From a bacterium (GTDB lineage: Bacteria; Eisenbacteria; RBG-16-71-46; CAIMUX01), in NCBI GenBank assembly GCA_030431975.1, contig JAUIHP010000004.1, forward strand, positions 277,326 through 341,325: a DNA stretch of 64,000 bases, written 5' to 3'. The position numbers were made by a program, and so were the translations under genes. Of the stretch, positions 55,058 through 62,902 are shown in pieces. The notes under the pieces are model-generated. The model did not search any database. It saw only the letters and a program-made list of their open reading frames with translations, and was not told where the DNA came from. Position 1 is the stretch's first letter. Each line of letters opens with the position of its first letter.

Positions 55058-55087
55058 TTGCCCAAGGATCTGACCGGGTGCTAGCAT
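55058..55087 (+). promoter_or_regulatory. Putative promoter of the EF-G-like gene
   Basis: TTGCCC, an 18-base spacer ending in TGC, and TAGCAT: an extended -10 promoter about 180 bases upstream of the GTG at 55271. Confidence 0.45.
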
Positions 55088-55270
55088 CCCGCAAACGCTC
55101 CGGGATCAGCCCATTTCGGCCGACTCGGACCCACAGCTGAGGGATGCGGGGCGTCTCTGCTTACATGGACCGACCCGCACTCATCCATCCGAGATCCCTT
55201 CAACTGGATCAGTTCATGGCGGAAGGGGTGGGCTTCGTTCGAAGTCCACGGAAAACGGGAGTGGCTCTAG

Positions 55271-57343
55271 GTGAAGCAATACCAACCTGCGGACATCCGC
55301 AATGTCGTCGTCGTCGGTCACAGCGGTTCGGGGAAGACGACTCTTTCCGAGTCCATGCTCTACGTTGCCGGAGCGATTTCCCGCAAGGGAAAGACGGGTG
55401 ATGGGTCCTCGGTTCTCGATCATACGGCCGAGGAGACCAAGCGGAAGGCAGGCGTCTACCTCTCGATCGCCCAGTTCGAGGCGGAAAAGAAGAAGATCAA
55501 TCTCCTGGATGCTCCGGGATACGCCGACTTCGTCGGGGAGGCGATCGCGGGAATCCGTGCGGCGGATACGGCTCTCCTCGTCGTCAACGGCGTGGCTGGA
55601 GTCGAGCCGGACACCGAGCGAATGCTCGAGATCCTCGACGAGCGCTCGAAGTCACGTTTCATCGCCGTCACGATGATGGACAAAGAGAACGTCGAGTTCT
55701 CCAAGGTCATGACTGAGCTGGAAGAATCCACCGACAAGCGCGCAGTCCCACTCTTCTACCCGATCGGATCCGGCGCGGACTTCAAGGGCGTGGTCGCCGT
55801 CCTCGACGACGAGGCTTTTGAGTTCGACGGCAAGGGAACCAAGCCGTGCGACGTGCCCGGCGACGTGGCGGCCGAGGTGGACGATGCCAAGAACAAGCTC
55901 GTCGAGTTGGCGGCCGAAGCCGACGACGAGTTGATGGAAAAGTACCTCGAGACCTTCGAGCTTACGCACGAAGAAACCGTGCGCGGGCTGCGTCTCGGGA
56001 TCACGAGCGGAAAGCTTTATCCCGTCATCCCGGTTGCCGGCGAGACGGACCAGGGTGTTTCGGTTCTGCTGTCGGTGCTCGGCGAGTTCGGTCCCAGTCC
56101 GCTCGATGTGCCAGGCCCGCCGATCGAAGGAAGCGATGAACTCGCGGAGATGAAGCCGGACGGCGAACCGCTCGCCCTTTGCTTCAAAGCCACGACCGAC
56201 CTCATGGCCCAGAAGTTCGATTTCATTCGTGTCTTCTCGGGCAACATCAAAGTCGGCGACGACCTCCACAACGTAACGAAGAACGCGACCGAAAGAATGG
56301 GACAGGTCTACAGCTTCCTGGCCAAAGACCGGTCCGAGATGGACTCGATCGTCTGCGGAGACATCGGTGCGGCGGCCAAGCTCAAGATTACAGAGGTGAA
56401 CCATACGCTCGGGGGCAAGAACAGTCCCGAGATCCACAAGATCACCTTCCCGTATCCGGTTCATGAAATGGCCGTGGCGGCTTCCAGCAAGAACGACGAG
56501 GACAAGGTTGGAAGCGCATTCCACAAGCTGATGGAAGAAGACCCGACCTTCATGCTCGAAGGACAGCCCGAGCTGCACCAGACGGTGTTGCGCACGTACG
56601 GCGATCAGCATCTGGATGTCCTGAGCGATCGGCTCAAGCGCAAGTACAACCTCGAGGTCGTGACCTCGAAGCCGAAGGTTCCCTTCCGCGAGACGATTCG
56701 GGGAACGGCGGATGTTCAGTATCGTCACAAGAAGCAGACGGGTGGATCCGGACAGTTCGCGGACGTGTCCATCAAGTTCGAGCCGGCGGGTCGCGGCGAA
56801 GGATTCGACTTCGTCAACGAGATTTCGGGCGGCGTCATTCCCTCGAAGTTCATTCCTTCCGTCGAGAAAGGGCTGCACGATGCGATCGTCGAGGGAGTCC
56901 TCGCCGGATATCCGGTCGTCGACGTTCGGGCGCGACTGCACTACGGCGGCTTCCACGCGGTCGATTCTTCGGAAATGGCGTTCAAGATCGCTTCGATTCA
57001 AGCCTTCAAGAAAGGGATGACGGACGCGGATCCGGTGCTCCTCGAACCGGTCTGGAACGTTTCCATCCAAGTGCCGGAAGAATACATGGGAGATGTCATG
57101 GGAGACATTTCCAGTCGCCGCGGTAAGATTGCGGGAATGGAGCCTCTCGGGAAGTACCAGGTCGTCAAGGCGACGGTGCCGCAGATCGAGTTGCACCGCT
57201 ACTCGACGACGCTGCGTTCCATGACGCAGGGCCGGGGCCGCTTCGAGGGGAAGTTCTCCCACTACGAGGAGGTGCCGCGCGATGCTGCGGCCAAGTTGAT
57301 CGAGGAACTCCGCAAGGAGAAGGAAGCGATGGCCCACCACTAA
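55271..57343 (+). CDS. Elongation factor G-like translational GTPase (FusA2-type)
   Basis: 690 residues, GTG start. G1 GHSGSGKTTL (16-25), G3 DAPGYADFVGE, then domains II-V as in EF-G (TGGSGQFADVSIKFEP, GGFHAVDSSEMAFKIASIQAF, RGKIAGMEPLGKYQVV). It departs from canonical EF-G in starting VVVVGHSGSGKTTL rather than IGIxAHIDAGKTT and in G4, which reads TMMDKEN where NKxD is expected, so the guanine-contacting N and K are missing. It belongs with EF-G-like proteins that do not replace FusA; translocation activity is doubtful. It is followed by yebC, also a translation-related gene. Confidence 0.88.
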   Translation: MKQYQPADIRNVVVVGHSGSGKTTLSESMLYVAGAISRKGKTGDGSSVLDHTAEETKRKAGVYLSIAQFEAEKKKINLLDAPGYADFVGEAIAGIRAADTALLVVNGVAGVEPDTERMLEILDERSKSRFIAVTMMDKENVEFSKVMTELEESTDKRAVPLFYPIGSGADFKGVVAVLDDEAFEFDGKGTKPCDVPGDVAAEVDDAKNKLVELAAEADDELMEKYLETFELTHEETVRGLRLGITSGKLYPVIPVAGETDQGVSVLLSVLGEFGPSPLDVPGPPIEGSDELAEMKPDGEPLALCFKATTDLMAQKFDFIRVFSGNIKVGDDLHNVTKNATERMGQVYSFLAKDRSEMDSIVCGDIGAAAKLKITEVNHTLGGKNSPEIHKITFPYPVHEMAVAASSKNDEDKVGSAFHKLMEEDPTFMLEGQPELHQTVLRTYGDQHLDVLSDRLKRKYNLEVVTSKPKVPFRETIRGTADVQYRHKKQTGGSGQFADVSIKFEPAGRGEGFDFVNEISGGVIPSKFIPSVEKGLHDAIVEGVLAGYPVVDVRARLHYGGFHAVDSSEMAFKIASIQAFKKGMTDADPVLLEPVWNVSIQVPEEYMGDVMGDISSRRGKIAGMEPLGKYQVVKATVPQIELHRYSTTLRSMTQGRGRFEGKFSHYEEVPRDAAAKLIEELRKEKEAMAHH

Positions 57344-57364
57344 AGGGCCGACCCGTTCGACTCC

Positions 57365-57387
57365 GAGGCGGCCTCAACGGCCGCCTC
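57365..57387 (+). terminator. Hairpin after the EF-G-like gene
   Basis: Nine-pair stem GAGGCGGCC (57365-57373) with GGCCGCCTC (57379-57387), loop TCAAC, followed by CTTGGTT only. A weak terminator or attenuator before yebC. Confidence 0.5.
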
Positions 57388-57417
57388 CTTGGTTAGGGCA
57401 GTTTACGGAGAGAAGAG

Positions 57418-58170
57418 ATGAGCGGTCATTCCAAATGGTCGACGATCAAGCGCAAGAAGGCCAAGGTCGACGCCGAGCGCGGCAAAGCGTTCACGAAGGT
57501 GATCAAGGAGATCACGATTGCGGCCCGCGCCGGTGGCGGGGATCCCGAAGCGAACCCGCGGTTGCGGACGGCCGTTCTTGCGGCGAAAGCCGTGAACATG
57601 CCGCAGGACAACATCAAGAAAGCCATCGCCAAAGGTACGGGTGAACTCGAAGGCGTCAGCTACGAGGAGATCACCTACGAAGGTTACGCGCCTCACGGCG
57701 TGGCCGTGATGCTCGAGTGCACGACCGACAACAAGAACCGGACGGCGCCCGAGATCCGACACCTGTTCTCAAAATACGGCGGAAATCTCGCAGAGAACGG
57801 GGCCGTCGCCTGGGTCTTCGAGCGGAAGGGTCTCATCACCATTCCCAAGGAAGGCAACGACGAGGACACGGTGATGGAAGCGGCCCTGGAAGCGGGCGCG
57901 GACGACATCAAGTCGGAAGATGCCGAGTACTTCGAGGTCTACACCGAGCCTTCCGACCTTCACACCGTTCTGGATGGCATCGAGAAGGCTGGTGTCTCAC
58001 CGGAAACGGCCGAGCTCATCCAGATTCCGACCAACACCGTGACGCTCGATGAGAAGCAGGCCGAGCAGGTCATCAAGGTGATCGACCTCTTCGAGGAACA
58101 CGACGACGTGAACAAGGTGTGGGCGAACTTCGATATTCCGGCTGAGGTCATGGAGAAACTCGGCGCGTAG
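57418..58170 (+). CDS. yebC: YebC/PmpR (TACO1) family protein
   Basis: 250 residues, typical length; GGAGAGAAGAG precedes ATG 57418. Signature N-terminus SGHSKWSTIKRKKAKVDAERGKAFTKVIKEI, then GGGDPEANPRLR, AKAVNMPQDNIKKAIAKGTGE, TDNKNRTAPEIRHLFSKYGG. Members are reported as DNA-binding regulators and, more recently, as factors that relieve ribosome stalling. The position directly before ruvCA is conserved in many bacteria. Confidence 0.95.
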   Translation: MSGHSKWSTIKRKKAKVDAERGKAFTKVIKEITIAARAGGGDPEANPRLRTAVLAAKAVNMPQDNIKKAIAKGTGELEGVSYEEITYEGYAPHGVAVMLECTTDNKNRTAPEIRHLFSKYGGNLAENGAVAWVFERKGLITIPKEGNDEDTVMEAALEAGADDIKSEDAEYFEVYTEPSDLHTVLDGIEKAGVSPETAELIQIPTNTVTLDEKQAEQVIKVIDLFEEHDDVNKVWANFDIPAEVMEKLGA

Positions 58171-58276
58171 TCGGCGAGGCCAGCGGGGCAGTACAACGCG
58201 GGCCCTGGGCGGGTCTCGTCCCGACGTCAATCCAGGGTCTTCCCGGTTCGGTTCAGGAAAGGACGGAGCCTCTCGA

Positions 58277-59047
58277 GTGCCGGAACGTCGACCTTCAGCG
58301 AAGCGACCTTCAACAAAGCGACCTTCAGCAATGCGACCCTCCGCAAAGCGACCCTCCGAGGTCGCGGTGGTCAAGCCCGTCGACGGCCGTCCGGTCGACG
58401 CAGTTGCCGGAGAGGTACCACGTGCAGGAGGCACTCGTGCAGGAGCCACTCGCAAAGTAAGCGCACCTGCCGGAGAAACCAGTCCTGCAGAGACACGGGC
58501 GGGGAACGCACGCCGCCGCGAAGCACGCCCCGGTGATCCCGAGCCGCTCCGCATCCTCGGCTTGGATCCCGGATCGCGCCGTCTCGGTTTCGGCATCCTT
58601 CAGTTCGGGCGCGGCGCTTGGGCGCGGGTGGAAAGCGGAGTCTTTCGCCTGCCCGAGAAAGAGTCCCTACCGAACCGCCTCGACTTGGCTTTCGATCGCG
58701 TTTCAGAACTGATCTCGGCCCATCGTCCGCAAATCATCGCCGTCGAGGATTGTTTCGTCTCGCACCGGCCGCGGGCGGCTCTCGTCTTGGGGCACATTCG
58801 AGGCGTACTGCTTCTCGCCGCAACGCGAAGCGGGGCTAGGGTCACCGAGTACGCTCCCCGTTCCGTCAAGCTCGCCACCGTCGGGAACGGCGCTGCGGCC
58901 AAGGAACAGGTTCAGGCCATGGTCCCGCGATTGGTTCGAGACTGTCCGACCAAGCTCACGGCAGACGAGGCGGACGCCTTAGCCGTTGCCTGGTGCTGCG
59001 CCAACCAACTTCGGCTGGGTACCGCCGCGCTGGGGAGGCGGCCGTGA
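58277..59047 (+). CDS. ruvC: Crossover junction endodeoxyribonuclease RuvC with repeat-encoded N-terminal extension
   Basis: 256 residues from GTG 58277; a GTG near 58367 is an alternative. The RuvC domain starts at residue 91 (LRILGLDPGSRRLGFGIL). Catalytic acids: D97, E157 (IIAVEDCF), D230 and D233 (LTADEADALAVAW). It cleaves Holliday junctions. Residues 1-90 are extra: R/P/S/K repeats from 15-bp units, then an A/G/R/E-rich stretch. If translated, this basic tail could add DNA contacts. The stop overlaps the ruvA start. No ruvB follows in the window. Confidence 0.92.
   Translation: MPERRPSAKRPSTKRPSAMRPSAKRPSEVAVVKPVDGRPVDAVAGEVPRAGGTRAGATRKVSAPAGETSPAETRAGNARRREARPGDPEPLRILGLDPGSRRLGFGILQFGRGAWARVESGVFRLPEKESLPNRLDLAFDRVSELISAHRPQIIAVEDCFVSHRPRAALVLGHIRGVLLLAATRSGARVTEYAPRSVKLATVGNGAAAKEQVQAMVPRLVRDCPTKLTADEADALAVAWCCANQLRLGTAALGRRP
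58289..58361 (+). repeat. 15-bp in-frame tandem repeat, about five units
   Basis: Units CGACCTTCAGCGAAG drifting to CGACCCTCCGCAAAG encode RPSAK pentapeptides at the RuvC N-terminus. Confidence 0.85.
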
Positions 59048-59676
59048 TCGAGCAACTGGAAGGCGTCCTGACCCGGGCCGACGGCTCTTCGCACTACGTG
59101 AAGCTGGGACCGCTCACGCTGGAGATCCTGGTCCCGACCCAGCCCGAGGCCGCTCCTGCCATTCCCGGACAGACCGTCACGCTCTACACGCATCTGCAGT
59201 GGAAGGAGGACGGACCCGTCCTCTTCGGCTTTGAGTCGGTCGATGAACGGCGGCTCTTCCGGTTGCTCCTCTCCGTGCAGGGCGTGGGGCCCCGCATTGC
59301 GCTGTCCATTCTGGCCCATTTGCCGCCGGCCCGGCTCATCGATCGCCTTCGCGCCGAGGACGATGCCGTTTTCACGACCGTCCCGGGCGTCGGAAAGAAG
59401 ACGGCCAGCCGCATCCTCGTGGAGTTGGGGCCCCAGGCGGAAAAGCTTGCCCTCTCCATGAGCGGCCTCGAGAATATCGTTGTCCCGGCTGGGCAACCGG
59501 CGGTGATTGTTTCGGAAGACGCCCGACACGCCCTCACCGCACTCGGTTATGCATCCCGGGACGCGGAACGTGCTTTGGCTACGGTTCAGGAGGGGAATCC
59601 GCAGGCCCCCCTGGAGGAATTGATTCGGCTCGCGTTGCGTGAACTCACCCAAAGTGCTTCCGCGGGAAAGAGATAA
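59044..59676 (+). CDS. ruvA: Holliday junction branch migration protein RuvA
   Basis: 210 residues, GTG start overlapping ruvC (GTGA). Domain I is an OB fold (IEQLEGVLTRADGSSHYVKLGPLTLEILVP, LYTHLQWKEDGPVLFGF). Domain II has two helix-hairpin-helix motifs (LLSVQGVGPRIALSIL, FTTVPGVGKKTASRILVEL). Domain III (EDARHALTALGYASRDAERAL) contacts RuvB. RuvA binds four-way junctions as a tetramer. It is followed by an unrelated protease gene instead of ruvB. Confidence 0.95.
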   Translation: MIEQLEGVLTRADGSSHYVKLGPLTLEILVPTQPEAAPAIPGQTVTLYTHLQWKEDGPVLFGFESVDERRLFRLLLSVQGVGPRIALSILAHLPPARLIDRLRAEDDAVFTTVPGVGKKTASRILVELGPQAEKLALSMSGLENIVVPAGQPAVIVSEDARHALTALGYASRDAERALATVQEGNPQAPLEELIRLALRELTQSASAGKR

Positions 59677-59694
59677 GCCGTCGAGCACTGATTG

Positions 59695-59703
59695 TGCTAT
59701 ACT
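59695..59703 (+). promoter_or_regulatory. Extended -10 promoter of the subtilase gene
   Basis: TGCTATACT is a near-consensus extended -10. It lies inside the longest possible open frame of the protease, which argues for a start codon downstream. Confidence 0.5.
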
Positions 59704-59763
59704 GTAAGCACGCCGAAGGCAGGCAGGGGGCGACGACTTGGTCCCAGGGAGCCTGATCCAATC

Positions 59764-62700
59764 TTGTCCTTTTCGAGATTCCCATTTTCCGCGTCAGGCC
59801 GGCACTACAGCCTGCGCGCAAGCCTGTTCGCCACGGCCTTTCTCGTGGCGGGCTTGCTTTCGAGCGGAGCGCGAGCTTCCGAGGCCGAAGGCGTAGACTG
59901 GCGTCACGTCAGCGCCCTCGACGGCTCGAATCCCACCTCCATTCCTTTCGGATTGCCGACGGCATCCGAGGCCCAGGACTCCCGCTTTTCTCCGGAGCTG
60001 GACGCCGTCCTGCGGCAGGCCGGTCCTCGCGACATCGTCCCGATTCTCGTCCGACTCCGGTCCCAGGGAATGACGGCGGCGCAGAGTGCCCGGATCCGCA
60101 GCCAGTCCCGAACCGAACGCAGGCAGCAGGGCATTCGACACCTCCAGGATCTCGCGGCGTCGACCCAGGTTGGTGTCATGACTCGGCTGAAGATTCTCGA
60201 GACCGCGGGGGAGGCCGAGAACATTCGGCCACTTTGGCTCGTCAACGCGATCGCAGCCCACCTGCCGGCCGAGCGGGTCTATGACCTGCTGGCGTTTCCC
60301 GAAGTGGAGAAGATCAGCTGGGATCCGGCCGTCGACTTCGAAGACATGGCGGACGGGGAGGCCGGCGCGGAGCGCTTCGGTCTCGCTACCGCTTCCGACG
60401 GCCCGGTTGCGTTCCGCGGAACTCCGGACATCCACGCTCAGCTCGATCGAATCCGCGCTCCCGACTGTTGGGCATCGAGCTTCGATGGGACCGGCGTCAC
60501 GGTTGCGATCATCGACAAAGGCGTCGACTACACGCACCCGGACTTGGCCGACCGCATCGCCGTCAATCTCGGCGAGATTCCCGGTGACCTCCAGGACAAC
60601 GACAACAACGGATTCGTCGACGACTTCCTGGGGTGGGACTTCCTGACCAACGACAACGATCCTTTCGAAACGGGTCCCGAACACGGGACCCCCGTAGCGG
60701 GCCTGGTTTGTGGCGACGGAGCGAATGGCACGATCACCGGCGCGGCCCCGGGCGCTCGTTTCGTTCCGATTCGGTGCAGTGGATTGGCCTGGAGTAATGT
60801 CTTCGCGGGGCTGGGTTATGCCGCTCTCCGCGGTGTCGATGTCATTGCCATGTCTGTAACCCAAAAGTGGGACGGCGGTATTCGGCCGGATATGGATGCC
60901 TGGCGAGCGGCCGTCGAGAACGAGTACGACCTCGGCATCTTTCACGCCAATTCGGTCGGGAACAAAGGTCTGGAACTCGATGACAACCCGACACCCTTCA
61001 ATGTCGCGACTCCCGGAAACTGCCCGAGTGCGTGGCAGAGCCCCTACGACTTCCATGTCGGTGGAAAGACGTCTGTCGTCGCAGCGGGAGCCGTCCAGGA
61101 AAACGTAGACACGATCCGAGATCAGTCCGGCCGGGGACCGGTTGCCTGGGAAGACCTTTCTGCTTTCATTCCCGACTACCCTTTCTCGATCCGCGAGGAC
61201 TACCAGGATCATCCGTGGTCCGATGGATCCGGTGGACTCATCAAGCCGGACCTTTGCGCGCCCGGAGAGAACTCTCTTTCGCTGGGCTATGGCGGCTCCT
61301 ATCTACCCTTCAGCGGAACGAGCGCGGCGACGCCGTACGTTGCCGGAGCCATGGCCATTCTTCTTCAGGCCCGACCTTCCATCACGCTGGAGGAGATGTC
61401 GGAAGCGTTGCAGATGGGGGCGGCGGATCTTGGTCCTGCCGGTAAGGACAATGTCTATGGCTCCGGACTTCTGGACTGTTTCGCATCCCTCGAGTACGTG
61501 CTCAATCTCGATGACCAGAGTTATCTTTCCGGCGTCGTCAGGAACGCGGCGACTTTGGACAGCCTCGCCGGAGTGGATATCGAGATGCTTGCGCCACCGG
61601 CGCAGTTTCGGTCGAACGAGAAGGGACTTTTCGAACTTCCGGTCGAGTCGGGGCTCCGGGTGCTCGTCGTGAGCAAGTACGGATTCGCACCGGACACTTT
61701 GACCTTCAATGTAGTCAGCGGTACGACCTACGACTTTGCAGCCGATCTCGATTCCCTGACGACCGCCACCGTGGCTGGAACGGTCCTGGGCCCGAATGCC
61801 GAGCCCCTGCCCGGAGCGACCATCCAGATCGTGGGCGCCCCGATGGCAACGTTGACCGACTCGCAGGGGCGGTACAGTTTGGACGACGTTCCCGCAGAGA
61901 AGCTCCTGCAGTTTGAAGCCTTCCGCTTCAACTACAGTGTGGCCTCCGACACGTTGACCATGTTGGCCGGAGCCGTCGACACACTGGATTTCACGTTGAA
62001 TCTTGGACTCTTCGACGACTTCGAACGCGACCTGGGTTGGATCGTGGGGGACGTTGGGGACGACGCGACACAAGGTTTCTGGGAGCTCGGTGACCCGGCC
62101 GGCACTTTTGCGAGTGACGGCGAAACGGCAGTGCAGCCGGATGAAGACTTTACCGAGTTCGGAGACTTCTGTTTCCTGACTCAGAACGGACACGCGGGGG
62201 CGGGTCGATACGTCTCCGACGTGAAGGCCGGGAAGACGACTCTCCGTTCACCGATTTTCGACGCGACCGGCTACTCCGCGCCGGTTCTCAGCTACTGGCG
62301 CTGGTACAGCAACGACACCGGTGCAGCGTCGGTCGACAGTTTCAAGGTTTCGGTGAGCAACGACGGAGGCGTCGAGTGGGTCGACATCGACGTGCTTGGA
62401 GAGACGGTCAATACCTGGACCTTGGTGACCATCGACCTGGCTTCCAAGATCGCGCTGACCGATCAAATGCAACTTCGCTTCGTCGCCGCGGACAACACGC
62501 TTCAGGCCGTGGTCGAAGCTGCCGTCGATGACATCTCGATCGCGTCCAACGTCGCCGATGTCGATGGGCCCGATGGCCCGAATCACACGGACCTCGGTCC
62601 TCGTTACGCTCTCAGCCTTCGGCCGGGAGTCCCCAATCCGTTCCGTGACGAAACGTCGATCGGCTTTCAGATTCCATCCCAGGACCAGGTTCGCCTTCAG

Positions 62701-62886
62701 GTCTTCGACGTCCAGGGACGGCGAGTCCGGACGCTGATCGACGGCGAACTCGAGGCCGGATCCCATACCGTCCAATGGGACGGGCGGGACGAACGGGGGA
62801 GGACGGCTGCCGCCGGACTCTACTTCTACCGCCTGCAATCCGGCGGGGACGCCGTGCAGGGAAGAACGATCAAGATCGGTCGCTAG
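59764..62886 (+). CDS. Secreted subtilisin-like serine protease (S8) with FlgD-like C-terminal domain
   Basis: About 1040 residues from a TTG at 59764, chosen because it lies downstream of the -10 and just before the signal peptide (SLFATAFLVAGLLSSGARA); the exact start is uncertain. An inhibitor-like propeptide with RRQQGIRHLQDL precedes the catalytic domain: D251 (AIIDKGVDYTHPDL), H307 (EHGTPVAGLVCG) and S520 (FSGTSAATPYVAGA). Next are carboxypeptidase-regulatory-like repeats (SGVVRNAATLDSLAGVDIEM; AGTVLGPNAEPLPGATIQIV) and a jelly-roll-like region. The C-terminus is a FlgD-type module (GVPNPFRDETSIGFQI, WDGRDERGRTAAAGLYFYRL). Extracellular, probably nutritional or processing. Confidence 0.9.
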   Translation: MSFSRFPFSASGRHYSLRASLFATAFLVAGLLSSGARASEAEGVDWRHVSALDGSNPTSIPFGLPTASEAQDSRFSPELDAVLRQAGPRDIVPILVRLRSQGMTAAQSARIRSQSRTERRQQGIRHLQDLAASTQVGVMTRLKILETAGEAENIRPLWLVNAIAAHLPAERVYDLLAFPEVEKISWDPAVDFEDMADGEAGAERFGLATASDGPVAFRGTPDIHAQLDRIRAPDCWASSFDGTGVTVAIIDKGVDYTHPDLADRIAVNLGEIPGDLQDNDNNGFVDDFLGWDFLTNDNDPFETGPEHGTPVAGLVCGDGANGTITGAAPGARFVPIRCSGLAWSNVFAGLGYAALRGVDVIAMSVTQKWDGGIRPDMDAWRAAVENEYDLGIFHANSVGNKGLELDDNPTPFNVATPGNCPSAWQSPYDFHVGGKTSVVAAGAVQENVDTIRDQSGRGPVAWEDLSAFIPDYPFSIREDYQDHPWSDGSGGLIKPDLCAPGENSLSLGYGGSYLPFSGTSAATPYVAGAMAILLQARPSITLEEMSEALQMGAADLGPAGKDNVYGSGLLDCFASLEYVLNLDDQSYLSGVVRNAATLDSLAGVDIEMLAPPAQFRSNEKGLFELPVESGLRVLVVSKYGFAPDTLTFNVVSGTTYDFAADLDSLTTATVAGTVLGPNAEPLPGATIQIVGAPMATLTDSQGRYSLDDVPAEKLLQFEAFRFNYSVASDTLTMLAGAVDTLDFTLNLGLFDDFERDLGWIVGDVGDDATQGFWELGDPAGTFASDGETAVQPDEDFTEFGDFCFLTQNGHAGAGRYVSDVKAGKTTLRSPIFDATGYSAPVLSYWRWYSNDTGAASVDSFKVSVSNDGGVEWVDIDVLGETVNTWTLVTIDLASKIALTDQMQLRFVAADNTLQAVVEAAVDDISIASNVADVDGPDGPNHTDLGPRYALSLRPGVPNPFRDETSIGFQIPSQDQVRLQVFDVQGRRVRTLIDGELEAGSHTVQWDGRDERGRTAAAGLYFYRLQSGGDAVQGRTIKIGR

Positions 62887-62902
62887 CCCACCCTGTAGGT
62901 TG

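Noticed and set aside
59692..59763. Longer N-terminus for the subtilase from TTG 59692
   Set aside because: It would begin upstream of a near-consensus extended -10 (59695-59703) and place about 24 extra residues before the signal peptide.
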